Of a DNA stretch of 61,812 nt, positions 18,082 to 26,555 are shown in pieces (position 1 is the stretch's first letter; every line of letters begins with the position of its first letter). The position numbers and the translations under genes were made by a program. Below the pieces are notes generated by a model. That model made no database searches, was not told the origin of the DNA, and was given only the letters and a program-made list of their open reading frames with translations. The stretch comes from DATNPX01 sp036702975 (GTDB taxonomy: Bacteria; Cyanobacteriota; Vampirovibrionia; Obscuribacterales; Obscuribacteraceae), in contig DATNPX010000002.1 of NCBI GenBank assembly GCA_036702975.1, positions 1 through 61,812 on the forward strand, written 5' to 3'.

Positions 18082-19383
18082 ATGCGACACGCCAAGAGAC
18101 CATTGAGCAAAGGCTCGATCCTAGCATTGACAGGCATTTCGGCTTCTTCGACATTGTCGATTAGCGCGTCATTAACCGCATCGTTTGTCTTGCCACTCAT
18201 AGGTTTACCACTCGCGGGTTTGCCACTCATAAGTTTGTCGCTCGTGGGTTTATTGCTCGTGGGTTTGTCAGCATCGCCAACCTTTGCCCAATCTGGCTCC
18301 TTCCAACAGATTCGCACCTTCGACCCCGTGCGAGGACTGGTTCCCGGAAACGGGGTAAACAGCGCGACTACACCCGCACCCGCACTTACACCCGCCCCCG
18401 CACCGAACGACACAACTCCGGCCGCATTACAGAACCAGCGACGCGCCCCGGCAAGCATCTACTCCGGCACTACCGAAAGTACACCACCAAACGGATACGA
18501 CCAGAACGCCGGCAAGAATACTCCCACTGCGGGCTGGCATGACTCGGACAACGATCCCGAGCAACCAACTCCGCCTCGACGAAATTCAAATTACACTGCA
18601 AGCCCGGCTGCACGAAACAACTCAAGCAACACTCAAGAACAAGATTATGTCCCTCAAGCCACCGCTCATCACAAACATCATCACAAGTTTCTGTTCTTCG
18701 GACATCACGACGATAGCCAAAACGAAGACCAACGCACAGACACAGCTTCCGGCGCACAACAAGATTCCAACCCTTCCAGAACTTACCAGCCATCGGCAAG
18801 ATACCGCACGCCGCAATTGCCGGTGACACCTTCGACCATCCAAACGCCACCGACTTCAAGCACAGTTACGGACATGTCATCTGTGATACCAAGATCGGGA
18901 GCGACGCCGAGCGCGCCACTACCTGTAATACCACCAGATCCACCACCACGTCCGGCGAATCCAGTGGTCGATCAAAACCTCAGATTGCCGGCGCCAATGG
19001 CCAGTGGCGCCAAGCCTTCCTTGGCGTGGCGAACACGTGCATGGCGCCTGGCTACCGAACCTGACGATTCGACCACCCTGTCCAAACATCCTTATCGAAT
19101 CCTAAACTGCAGTACAGAGGAAGCTTTGGCAGCTATTGCTGATTGTTGTAAATCCAAAGGGGGACAGATCATCGGTCAGAGTGTCTCCGCCGGACAGTTA
19201 GGTGCCCGATTCTCGGACGCCGCTACAGGTCGCGCCGTGCTCGTCTTTGTCGTCAAGCCCATCGGCAATAACAGAACTATTTTGAAAGCCTGCGCAGATT
19301 CCGACCGGGCACAAAAAATTGCGCTGGCAAATGATCTCATCGTACAAGCCGCTGCTATCATAGATGGAAAAGGATTATTATAA
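18082..19383 (+). CDS. Secreted proline/threonine-rich protein with conserved C-terminal domain
   Basis: The ATG at 18082 has AAGGAAG about 8 bases upstream. The signal peptide is abnormally long: its hydrophobic core is built from five repeats of a 15-bp unit (encoding xLxGL/xLxSL pentapeptides) before the likely cleavage site PTFAQ. A disordered central region rich in Pro, Thr, Asn and His (with HHKHHHKFLFFGHHDD near residue 195) leads to a folded C-terminal domain of about 100 residues (from HPYRILNCSTEEALAAIADCC). The protein is exported and perhaps metal-binding through the His cluster. It ends 5 bases before the preferred coaE start, so the two are probably co-transcribed. The C-terminal domain is not identified. 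Confidence 0.75.
   Translation: MRHAKRPLSKGSILALTGISASSTLSISASLTASFVLPLIGLPLAGLPLISLSLVGLLLVGLSASPTFAQSGSFQQIRTFDPVRGLVPGNGVNSATTPAPALTPAPAPNDTTPAALQNQRRAPASIYSGTTESTPPNGYDQNAGKNTPTAGWHDSDNDPEQPTPPRRNSNYTASPAARNNSSNTQEQDYVPQATAHHKHHHKFLFFGHHDDSQNEDQRTDTASGAQQDSNPSRTYQPSARYRTPQLPVTPSTIQTPPTSSTVTDMSSVIPRSGATPSAPLPVIPPDPPPRPANPVVDQNLRLPAPMASGAKPSLAWRTRAWRLATEPDDSTTLSKHPYRILNCSTEEALAAIADCCKSKGGQIIGQSVSAGQLGARFSDAATGRAVLVFVVKPIGNNRTILKACADSDRAQKIALANDLIVQAAAIIDGKGLL
18193..18267. repeat. 15-bp tandem repeat (5 units) inside a signal-peptide coding region
   Basis: Five consecutive 15-base units (first unit CCACTCATAGGTTTA, consensus nCACTCnnnGGTTTn) sit in frame in the signal-peptide region of the gene at 18082. 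Each adds five hydrophobic residues. Units differ at a few positions, so the array is not brand-new, but copy-number change would alter signal length. Confidence 0.85.
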
Positions 19384-19387
19384 ATCT

Positions 19388-20047
19388 ATGTCGCTACAAA
19401 ATTTGGACACCTGCAAGATCGGCATCACCGGCACTATTGGCAGTGGCAAATCGCTAATCGGCAAGATCCTCAAAGCGCATGAAGTACCGGTACTGGATGT
19501 AGACAATGTTGTTCATATTCTCCTCGACTCAAATCAGTCGGTGCAGACGAAAATTCGTGAGCATTTTGGCGATGAATATTTAATAAAAGCTGCGGACAAC
19601 TCTCTAAAAGTAGACCGCCAAAAACTCGGGAAGCTAGTCTTTCAAAACGTGGATGAGCGCCGAGCCCTTGAGGCAATCGTGCATCCAGCAGTGCAAGCGT
19701 TTACCGAGGAGTGGATTCTCGAACAAAATGCTCCTGTCACCGCTGTCTTAATTCCGCTTCTTTTTGAAGCGGGAAAACCAGGAAATTTCCAGCAAATCTG
19801 GTCTGTAGTGTGCGATGAACCAGTACTGCGCGATCGCCTCAAACAACGCAATAACTTTAGCAACGAAGAGATCACCAAACGGCTTTCGGCACAACTGTCT
19901 CAGGATGAAAAAGCGGCACGCGCTGATTCCGTCATTGACAATAGCGGCACGATTGAGGAGACGCAGGCGCAAGTACTGAGTCTACTTAGCGAAATTCAAC
20001 ACACACTTGGACTGCAGGCGTCCGAGCCGCAGCCCCTGGTACACTAA
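19388..20047 (+). CDS. coaE: Dephospho-CoA kinase
   Basis: Catalyses the last step of coenzyme A synthesis, phosphorylating the 3'-hydroxyl of dephospho-CoA. The P-loop GTIGSGKS lies near the N-terminus, followed by VPVLDVDNVVH and later VLIPLLFEAG and the RLSAQLSQDEKAARAD lid-region motif. The length of about 219 residues is normal. The frame is open to an ATG at 19364 that overlaps the previous gene, but AAAAGGA (19368-19374) serves the ATG at 19388 better, although the spacing is long. A 136-residue membrane protein follows 57 bases downstream. The identification is secure; the start is not. Confidence 0.92.
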   Translation: MSLQNLDTCKIGITGTIGSGKSLIGKILKAHEVPVLDVDNVVHILLDSNQSVQTKIREHFGDEYLIKAADNSLKVDRQKLGKLVFQNVDERRALEAIVHPAVQAFTEEWILEQNAPVTAVLIPLLFEAGKPGNFQQIWSVVCDEPVLRDRLKQRNNFSNEEITKRLSAQLSQDEKAARADSVIDNSGTIEETQAQVLSLLSEIQHTLGLQASEPQPLVH

Positions 20048-20104
20048 GTCTTTCGGAGACGCCCATCTGACCTAAAACAACCCTCCTCGAGACAGCCAAG
20101 AATC

Positions 20105-20515
20105 ATGAGCAATATCACGATAAACAGCCAAACTCCACCACCGAAAGAGACTGACTTCTTCAAGAAGGTCTGCATCTTCATCATGGTTCTCAGTTTCGCA
20201 GTTTTTGTCATGCCGGCGATTGCTATTATCCTGGTTGCTGATGCTTTCGCAATCGGCGCAGGCACACAGGTTGCCATCAATATGACGATCGGAGCCGCCG
20301 TCCTGGCAGTGATCATGCCCTTTGTTTTTGCCTTGACGAGAAAAATTGGTGGCTCATCTACCAGAGCACAAATGGTCACCATGCAGCGAGATATGGCGCT
20401 CCTACAGCAAGACGTGGCCGAACTAAGGCACCAGACCCTGGTAATTTCAGAGTCGGCGGAATTTTCCAAACAGCTGCTTATGAGCAAAGAGAAGGCGTCC
20501 GCTAAGGAGTCATAG
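20105..20515 (+). CDS. Small membrane protein with C-terminal coiled coil
   Basis: A 136-residue protein with a soluble N-terminus of about 22 residues, two transmembrane helices (about 23-50, CIFIMVLSFAVFVMPAIAI, and about 57-80) and then a charged, Gln-rich helix that looks coiled coil (AQMVTMQRDMALLQQDVAEL). It probably sits in the inner membrane with the coil on one side. It lies 57 bases after coaE on the same strand and overlaps the end of the convergent NTPase-SWIM gene by 14 bases. No family recognised. Confidence 0.65.
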   Translation: MSNITINSQTPPPKETDFFKKVCIFIMVLSFAVFVMPAIAIILVADAFAIGAGTQVAINMTIGAAVLAVIMPFVFALTRKIGGSSTRAQMVTMQRDMALLQQDVAELRHQTLVISESAEFSKQLLMSKEKASAKES

Positions 20516-21353
20516 ACATAAGCCTGGCACTCATTTCGTGCGAACAAACTCCTGGATTCCCGGCAAAAATGCCAGTGCCCCTGGATAAGTCGCAGTCACA
20601 GACAAATTTGCCCCCTTCAAGCACCAGGCGATGTGCATTTGTCTGTCCACGCACAGCATACTCACTTCGACCATTGCCAGACGCTACCAGTTTGATTTTC
20701 TTTTCGTGCAGATAGGGCAGTGCGTTGCTGAATATTTTTGTGGCAGAAACAAAGTTCTCGCTTTGAACAAACTCCTTCAACCATCGCAGCACTTGCGACT
20801 TTTGACTCTTTGAGAGAGCTGCAAAGAGTGCTGCTTGACCGAAAGCTCTCTCCAATATTTCAGGCAAGCGGTCGCGATTACTTGGTGTCACTTCCAGAAT
20901 ACACACATCTGGATGTCGCTTAAATTCAAGACTCCATGGCTCGTCCTCGTAGACGATAGAGGCTAGAACATTGCTCTTGCTGGCAATGATCTCTCGAAGC
21001 GTAGCCAAAAAGAGCGCAGATTTTGCCTGAGCCCTGCCGATCTCATCGACGTATAGCAATCCGCATGCGGTCTGCATCCCTTCTTTCAATTCGGGAACGA
21101 CAAAGCCATCGACGGCTTCTAAATCAACGTTAAAGAGTCCACCAATACTGTCTTCGTTCGGCGTTTTGGTGCGAAACATAAACTGCTGCGAATCGCCACT
21201 TTCGTTGACTGAGGTGAAACCGACGCGCTCACCATGATCATCTCGTATCTCCCTTGCTACAATCCCGCGCTTGGTTCCCTTGAAGGCACCTACCACTTTC
21301 TCAATCACTGTACTCTTGCCCGTAGCCGGTGGTGCAGTAAGCAGGATTTTCAT
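20502..21353 (-). CDS. THEP1-like nucleoside-triphosphatase fused to a SWIM zinc finger
   Basis: The N-terminal 170 residues match the NTPase family that includes archaeal THEP1: P-loop APPATGKS (about 7-14), then GIVAREIRDD..RVGF, the Walker B-like LLYVDEIG (about 99-106) and a strand-helix core with VLASIVYEDEPW. After a helical linker the C-terminus forms a SWIM-type zinc finger: Cys252-x-Cys254 - 15 residues - Cys270-x-His272 (CxCxnCxH), preceded by typical beta strands (KLVASGNGRSEYAVRG). SWIM domains bind nucleic acids or proteins. THEP1-like proteins are normally about 180 residues without this domain, so this is a fusion of a nucleotide-hydrolysing switch and a zinc module. The ATG start at 21353 is natural (MKILLTAPPATGKST). 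Function unknown. Confidence 0.8.
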   Translation of the reverse strand: MKILLTAPPATGKSTVIEKVVGAFKGTKRGIVAREIRDDHGERVGFTSVNESGDSQQFMFRTKTPNEDSIGGLFNVDLEAVDGFVVPELKEGMQTACGLLYVDEIGRAQAKSALFLATLREIIASKSNVLASIVYEDEPWSLEFKRHPDVCILEVTPSNRDRLPEILERAFGQAALFAALSKSQKSQVLRWLKEFVQSENFVSATKIFSNALPYLHEKKIKLVASGNGRSEYAVRGQTNAHRLVLEGGKFVCDCDLSRGTGIFAGNPGVCSHEMSARLMSMTP

Positions 21354-21618
21354 TTTGCTGATCCCTCTCGCAACAGTGCATAGCCTAGCAAAATATTACG
21401 CGGTCAGTGCTAGTGACCGCCTCGCGCGACCTCTGCTCACGTCCCTAAGTGCGCACCTAGTGCGACCTCGCGCACCCATCAGCTACACGTATTTGTCCCA
21501 CTCGAAACGATTTTGTTTATACGCTCATTTTCAGGACTAGCTCAGAAAACCCTTCCTGGCTTGAAAAGACGGGAACCATCACAAGGTTCAGCAGTTGCTT
21601 ACACCTAAACCGAACTGA

Positions 21619-21656
21619 TAACTACGAGGTGTTCTTTCGAACAACTCCCGTAGTTA
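21619..21656 (+). promoter_or_regulatory. Stem-loop in the 5' leader of the RibA-like gene
   Basis: TAACTACG (21619-21626) and CGTAGTTA (21649-21656) pair perfectly, enclosing a further imperfect GTTC/GAAC stem. The hairpin ends about 107 bases before the RibA-like start codon. It has no following T-run, so it is more likely a leader structure than a terminator. It does not match the FMN riboswitch consensus as far as I can see. Confidence 0.4.
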
Positions 21657-21763
21657 CGGATCCCTCAACCAGCAAGCAAATTAACTCACACCACAAGAAA
21701 TTCCTGTCTCTTACGAGGCCGGAAGTGGTGCTGTTTGCTTTGCAAATAAAGGAGAACCATACC

Positions 21764-22465
21764 ATGTGCAACAAATGTTCTGAACCCAAAACGACTCATG
21801 CCCCCGTCGGCGGTATCTGCAGCTGCACCGCCGTTTCTGATGGACGCCGCCGGAAGCTCCCGACCATCCGCGCTAAGACCTTCGGCGTCCCCCTCAAGCA
21901 TGCAGTCTACAAGACCATCATGCAAGGCGCGTACATCACCGGCCGCGGCCGCAAGACCGAGGAGCATGCGCTGCTCTACAAGGGCGACATCGCGAACCTG
22001 CCGAAAGACGCCGTCGTGCTGATCCGCATCAATTCGGCCTGCTCCACGGGCGACATCTTCCATGACATCAGTTGTGACTGCAACTGGCAGTTCGAAGAGT
22101 CGCTCAGGATCATGGACGAGCAAGACGGACCGGCTGTCGTGCTCTATCACTTCGCCCACGAAGGCAAGGCTCACGGCTATCTCAAGAAGTTGCAGTCGTT
22201 TGACGGCACCATGTATCCGGTGCCGACCGACGACCGCGACTTCACGCATGCCATTGCGATTCTGAAGGACCTCGGCATCACTCGCGTGCGGGTGATGACG
22301 AACAATCCGGAAAAGCAGCAGATCCTCAGGGATCATGGCATCGAGATCGTCGCAACAGTGCCGGTTGTGTCGAAGGATCCGGCTGTCGCCGAACTCTATC
22401 GTTACAAGCAAGAAGTGTGGCACCACGCGCTTCCCACGGACCTGGATGCCCAGCAGACGGCGTGA
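21764..22465 (+). CDS. GTP cyclohydrolase II (RibA)-like protein with degenerate signature loop
   Basis: RibA opens the imidazole ring of GTP in riboflavin synthesis. The zinc site is intact: Cys93 in NSACSTGD and Cys104/Cys106 in ISCDCNWQ. The C-terminal substrate region DDRDFTHAIAILKDLG and the VMTNNPEK motif also match. The highly conserved EGRGIG-type loop reads EGKAHG (133-138), lacking the usual Arg and Gly. The N-terminus adds a Cys-rich extension (CNKC, CSC) absent from typical RibA. The ATG at 21764 has AAAGGAG just upstream, so the longer open frame from 21629 is not used. Codons are strongly G/C-ending. It is followed 60 bases later by a HAD phosphatase. Either a divergent RibA or a neofunctionalised paralogue. 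Confidence 0.8.
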   Translation: MCNKCSEPKTTHAPVGGICSCTAVSDGRRRKLPTIRAKTFGVPLKHAVYKTIMQGAYITGRGRKTEEHALLYKGDIANLPKDAVVLIRINSACSTGDIFHDISCDCNWQFEESLRIMDEQDGPAVVLYHFAHEGKAHGYLKKLQSFDGTMYPVPTDDRDFTHAIAILKDLGITRVRVMTNNPEKQQILRDHGIEIVATVPVVSKDPAVAELYRYKQEVWHHALPTDLDAQQTA

Positions 22466-22525
22466 AAACGTTCGATCTGCTCAGCACCCAGGTACCAGCT
22501 TGTGAATTAAACGAAAGGAGTTTCC

Positions 22526-23353
22526 ATGAATCAGCAATTCTTCGCATGCGCGGCGGTGGACTTGGACGGTACACTCGTTCAGGGAAGCCATGTCAGCCAG
22601 GAAAACCTCCAGGCTGCGCGACGGCTCGTTCAGCTTGGGCTGACGGTCGTCATCACCACTGGTCGGAACTTTCATCAGTCAGTCGGCTTCCACCGGCAGC
22701 TCGGTCTCTCGGGACCAATGGTGAGTTCTGACGGCGCTCTGGTCGCTATCCCGGGCGGCAAAATCCTCCAGGAAAAGACACTGCCTCTGGAGGTCTCGAA
22801 CGCCATCTTGAGAATGGCGTTCGAGCAAGGTGTTTCGTGTTTGTGCTATCACCGGCACGGCATCACCGTTACCTCCAAGTTCGACTGGAACGAGAACATG
22901 GAGCGTCATCGGGAGATGGGCAAGCACTTCACCGAGCGCGAACGCAGTGAACTGAGCAAGCAGCGTCTGTACAAGGTGCTGCTTTTCTCGCAGGAGCCGG
23001 CGCGTCTGGACCGTCTGAAGAAGGCGGTAGCGGAAACGTTCGGCACAATCGTTGATTCCATCCGCAATGGCCCGGAGACACTGGAGTTCGTGCTGAAAGG
23101 CGTGAGCAAGGTGTCGGGTCTTAGGAAAGTCGCCATTCATCTGGGAGTGAGCCCCGGCTCTTTCCTGGCGTTCGGCGATGGCAACAACGACGTGGGCATG
23201 TTCGGCTGGGCTGGTCTCAGCGTAAGCATGCATCACGGAACCGCTCTCGCTCGTGAAAGCGCGAAAATAATCGCGCCGGAAACGAGCCCCGAGGTCAACT
23301 TCGCAGCTGGAGTTGACGCGGTCATAGCCAGGCTGGGACTGAAAGCGGCGTAA
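22526..23353 (+). CDS. HAD-superfamily hydrolase, Cof/YbjI type
   Basis: Motif I is DLDGT (12-16, nucleophile Asp12), motif II VITTGRN, and motif IV GDGNNDVGMF near residue 217-226, with the C2-cap organisation of Cof-type sugar/nucleotide phosphatases. The 275-residue length is typical. AAAGGAG lies 7 bases before the ATG. It is 60 bases downstream of the RibA-like gene and shares its G/C-ending codon style. The pair therefore looks like one transcription unit, closed by a terminator at 23391. In E. coli, Cof-type HAD enzymes such as YbjI can dephosphorylate the pyrimidine intermediate of riboflavin synthesis, so that step is a reasonable hypothesis here; the family has many substrates. Confidence 0.85.
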   Translation: MNQQFFACAAVDLDGTLVQGSHVSQENLQAARRLVQLGLTVVITTGRNFHQSVGFHRQLGLSGPMVSSDGALVAIPGGKILQEKTLPLEVSNAILRMAFEQGVSCLCYHRHGITVTSKFDWNENMERHREMGKHFTERERSELSKQRLYKVLLFSQEPARLDRLKKAVAETFGTIVDSIRNGPETLEFVLKGVSKVSGLRKVAIHLGVSPGSFLAFGDGNNDVGMFGWAGLSVSMHHGTALARESAKIIAPETSPEVNFAAGVDAVIARLGLKAA

Positions 23354-23390
23354 CACACCGTTTCGGTTCCAGCGAAGACCAAAAGAGCAA

Positions 23391-23436
23391 GAGAGAAGCG
23401 AAGTTGCCGTTGGGCTTCTTCGTCTTCTCTCTTTAT
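23391..23436 (+). terminator. Terminator of the RibA-like/HAD unit
   Basis: GAGAGAAGCGAAG pairs with CTTCG-T-CTTCTCTC (one bulged T) across a 14-base loop and is followed by TTTAT. It lies 38 bases past the HAD stop codon. Confidence 0.75.
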
Positions 23437-23525
23437 ATTCTACATTGCTGATTTCATATATTTTAGGCAGTACAGAATGAAGACGCAAGGACTCCACCTG
23501 AAATGCTTATTCTCCAGCTGATCAA

Positions 23526-23969
23526 CTAGATCGATGAAGTACCTACATGCAATTTCGGGAACCCGATCATGTAGGCAAGGGGGACAGATAGTTTGCTTGA
23601 GTAGAAAGGTCCGGCTGCCCTTATGATTCTCACAGCTTCATCATCATTTTTCTTAGAGCCAGACGACCTGGCAATTTGAATATCTACGATGGAGCCGTCT
23701 GGGTTGAGTATTAATTTGCAAGCAATCGGCTTTTCGCCTAGGAGGACTTTCATTCTATCGATGGTTGCATTGAACCCGCGTTTATTGAACTCAGAAACAT
23801 CAACCTTCGCCGCACCGCCAATGCGTTGTTGAATGTTGATGCATCTTGTCTCTTGGTCTACGCGCTCTGTGCGGCGTGCGCTTAAAAACTTTGCCCGAGC
23901 CTCGCCCCCTGCAACAAATGCAGAAATCGCTACGCTTAACAGGAGCAAAAAAATTTGACGTGAAAACAT
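23526..23969 (-). CDS. Small secreted protein with TonB-C-like domain
   Basis: AAGGAG lies 7 bases before the ATG at 23969. The N-terminus is a signal peptide (MFSRQIFLLLLSVAISAFVA...EARA). The mature part of about 120 residues has the pattern of the TonB C-terminal fold: a strand 'CKLILNPDGSIVDIQIARSS' and then a helix DDEAVRIIRAAGPF, followed by proline and a last strand. It resembles the proteins at 26556 and 28089 in design, which suggests a local paralogue group. It is probably periplasmic. Family recognised by pattern only. Confidence 0.65.
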   Translation of the reverse strand: MFSRQIFLLLLSVAISAFVAGGEARAKFLSARRTERVDQETRCINIQQRIGGAAKVDVSEFNKRGFNATIDRMKVLLGEKPIACKLILNPDGSIVDIQIARSSGSKKNDDEAVRIIRAAGPFYSSKLSVPLAYMIGFPKLHVGTSSI

Positions 23970-24193
23970 CGCTTTTCTCCTTCGAAGGACTATTCAATCT
24001 TACTGTTTCTGAGCTTACTCGACGAGCTCCTACCAAACTTTTTGCGTCAATTACACCTAAGTGTCATACTATCTGACTGAAACTTGAATTCGACACACAT
24101 GATTTGTTGCCCTCGAACCATCTGCAGTCTCGCCAACCGCCCACCGATTGCGACATAATCAGCCTGACTCACTTCATCTCGTTAAATAGTCCA

Positions 24194-26119
24194 ATGAATC
24201 TTCTGTTGCTACGAATCGGCTTTTGGATCATCGCACTTGCGATCGCAAGCTTTCAAGCTTGGTCTGGTCGTTATCAGCTTTTCGGGGGCGACTCACTTTC
24301 TTATTTGGACATGGCGGACTTTATTGCGCTCGGAAAGTTTCAGGATGCATTGAGTTCGTATTGGTCTCCAGCCTTTCCCGCATTGATTGCGATATTCATC
24401 GTAATCACGAAAGCGAAAGTGAACGCATACTTTGCGTTGATGAAAGTTGTGGGGTTATTTGTTTTCTGCTTACTGCTTGTCGCGCAGGAGATTTTTCTTG
24501 CTTCTGCCTGCCGCTCTTACTTCTCCAGCGAAAACCAATCCTCAACAGACAGCTTGCAACCACTGCAGCCTATTGTATTCAGGCTTTGCTGTTACGCCGC
24601 CTTCCTCTGGTGCTTCCTTGTTCTCGGTGGGGTGTATCAAGATACACCCGATCAATTGTTGGCACTGTTTTTGATTGTTTCTTGTACGCTCTTCATTGAA
24701 ATTCAGCGCGCAAGAGTCAAAACACTTAAGAGCATATTCTTTTTAGGTCTGACACTGGGAGCCGCCTTTATGACGAAGGCGGTCGCTCTTCCTTTTGCAC
24801 TCTTGATTGGATTCTTTTGTCTCTGTCTTTTACGCACATGGATTTCACGATTAAAGAGTGCAGCAGTATTTTGCTTAGGCTTCGCAATAGTTGCAGCACC
24901 ATATACCATTTCCGTCTTTTCGACGAGTCGTACCTCTACTGTCACCACGGCCATGATGCTCAATTATCACTGGTGCGTCGAATGGAGCACCGGTCCGGAA
25001 GTGGCTTTAGGGAACATGACATCGGTTGACGTCGGTGATCTCAAACGGACATTTGAAAGCTCTGCCAAACATCGACCAAATAATGCGACCATAGCATCAG
25101 TATCCGCGTTGCCCGCCGCTCAGAAAGTGGAAGCCCGTATGGTTGGGCAAAGTCTGTGGACAATTGAGGATCCTTTAGGGCGCGTTACCTACACATCAAA
25201 TTTTGCGGATCGTTTGCAGCACCCGGCCGATAAGCTAATCGACCATCCCCGAACTTACTATTTTGGCCGCCCGGTTCCCGGAACGTATCCGCTATGGTTT
25301 GATCCCGGATACTGGTGCGATGGCATTGATATAAAATTTTTGCCTACCAATACTCTTATCGTCGCCACTGCCAATTGGCTTTATTACTTAGCGCACTTCT
25401 TTTCTCTGATTCTATTCAGCTGGATGAGTCTAGCTATTGTGCAAAGAAGCATGTCAGTGCGCTTTGCAATGCTGAAAAGATTTTTGCCGATCATGCTTGT
25501 TTCTATGCTTGGATTTGCACTGTACTCAGTTGTAGTCAATATGCCCTCTGAGCATCCAGGTCCACAGCGCTATTTTTCCGCGTTTGTCTATTTGCTCTTC
25601 TGCAGCTACCTGGGTTGCCTGGGAATTCGGCCTGGAAGAAAGGGATTGATTGCCTCGGTATGCATGACAGTGATAGTTGTTGTCGGCTGTTCCGCAGCTG
25701 TCCGCCGCCAGATAAGACAGGACGTGCGCCGTGTGCGTGTTGAAAATCAAGAGTCGCAAAAAATTTCAAGCGCACTGTTGAGGGCTGGCTTGCAGCCTGG
25801 AGACGAGGTCGCGTTTCTTGGAATTGAAGGTCAACCGTGCATGCTATTGCCATGGGCAAAACTTGCGGGTTTGCGCGTAACGGCGTCAATAGTGGAGCCT
25901 AGCATCTACTGGAGCTCGACTGATCAGCAACGATACGAGGTACATCAAGCGCTTAAGAAGCGTGGGATTAAAGCCCTCGTATGCTGCTTCGTTGCGCCAC
26001 CCGAACTTCTTTCGAACGGCCAGGTCTTCAGACCAGTTGTGGTACCAACGGCATTGTTTGATTCCAGAAAGGGCTGGCGGCAAGAAGGCTCTCCGGATTG
26101 TTATCTTCTTTTGCTTTGA
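24194..26119 (+). CDS. Polytopic membrane protein, glycosyltransferase-39/ArnT-like architecture
   Basis: The preferred start is the ATG at 24194 (MNLLLLRIGFWIIALAIASF); the frame is open a further 30 codons upstream, which look non-coding. About ten hydrophobic helices span residues 1-500. Between the first two is an acidic loop (FGGDSLSYLDMADFIALGKF) in the place where GT39/GT83-type enzymes hold their catalytic Asp, and the SPAFPALIAIF segment follows. A large loop and a C-terminal soluble part of about 110 residues (KKRGIKALVCCFV...) complete the protein. It probably transfers a sugar from a polyprenyl donor at the outer face of the membrane. There are no neighbouring cell-envelope genes to narrow this. 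Class fairly likely; substrate unknown. Confidence 0.6.
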   Translation: MNLLLLRIGFWIIALAIASFQAWSGRYQLFGGDSLSYLDMADFIALGKFQDALSSYWSPAFPALIAIFIVITKAKVNAYFALMKVVGLFVFCLLLVAQEIFLASACRSYFSSENQSSTDSLQPLQPIVFRLCCYAAFLWCFLVLGGVYQDTPDQLLALFLIVSCTLFIEIQRARVKTLKSIFFLGLTLGAAFMTKAVALPFALLIGFFCLCLLRTWISRLKSAAVFCLGFAIVAAPYTISVFSTSRTSTVTTAMMLNYHWCVEWSTGPEVALGNMTSVDVGDLKRTFESSAKHRPNNATIASVSALPAAQKVEARMVGQSLWTIEDPLGRVTYTSNFADRLQHPADKLIDHPRTYYFGRPVPGTYPLWFDPGYWCDGIDIKFLPTNTLIVATANWLYYLAHFFSLILFSWMSLAIVQRSMSVRFAMLKRFLPIMLVSMLGFALYSVVVNMPSEHPGPQRYFSAFVYLLFCSYLGCLGIRPGRKGLIASVCMTVIVVVGCSAAVRRQIRQDVRRVRVENQESQKISSALLRAGLQPGDEVAFLGIEGQPCMLLPWAKLAGLRVTASIVEPSIYWSSTDQQRYEVHQALKKRGIKALVCCFVAPPELLSNGQVFRPVVVPTALFDSRKGWRQEGSPDCYLLLL

Positions 26120-26197
26120 AACCTATCTACAATGTATCGCGGTTTAGGCTAAAGCTGAACTCCAAATAGGCAAGAAAAAGAACATTTTGGAAGGACC

Positions 26198-26470
26198 TTA
26201 TTGGTGCGACTTGCCCCACTTTCGGTAAAACTCTTTGACGGTCACCGAATCACCGTCGTTGCCATTTGAATATCCATTGCAATATTGCTTGTGGTGATAG
26301 GGGGCGGATTCCTTGTACGCGCTCGCATCCTTGAGCTTTGTGGTTGACTTATCTTGGCTTGTATTGCTCGCGTCAGGAGCGTCATTTTGCTGATGGTCCG
26401 TGTTTTGGCAGTTTGCTGGAGTAGCAAGCATAAAGAGGAATACAGCCGCAGTCAGTATTCGAAACGGCAT
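26198..26470 (-). CDS. Small secreted hydrophilic protein
   Basis: GAGG lies 7 bases before the ATG at 26470. The 90-residue product has a clean signal peptide (MPFRILTAAVFLFMLATPANC, with a possible lipobox-like ANC at its end) and a mature part rich in Asp, Asn, Ser and Lys. The Cys after the hydrophobic stretch could make it a lipoprotein. No family recognised. It stands alone between the membrane protein and the next minus-strand gene. Confidence 0.55.
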   Translation of the reverse strand: MPFRILTAAVFLFMLATPANCQNTDHQQNDAPDASNTSQDKSTTKLKDASAYKESAPYHHKQYCNGYSNGNDGDSVTVKEFYRKWGKSHQ

Positions 26471-26555
26471 AACTTACCTCGTCATTTTGACATCATCATA
26501 GCGCGGGATCTGTAATTCGCTCTGGAAGCGGCTATTGTTCTGCACTGCGAAATTG

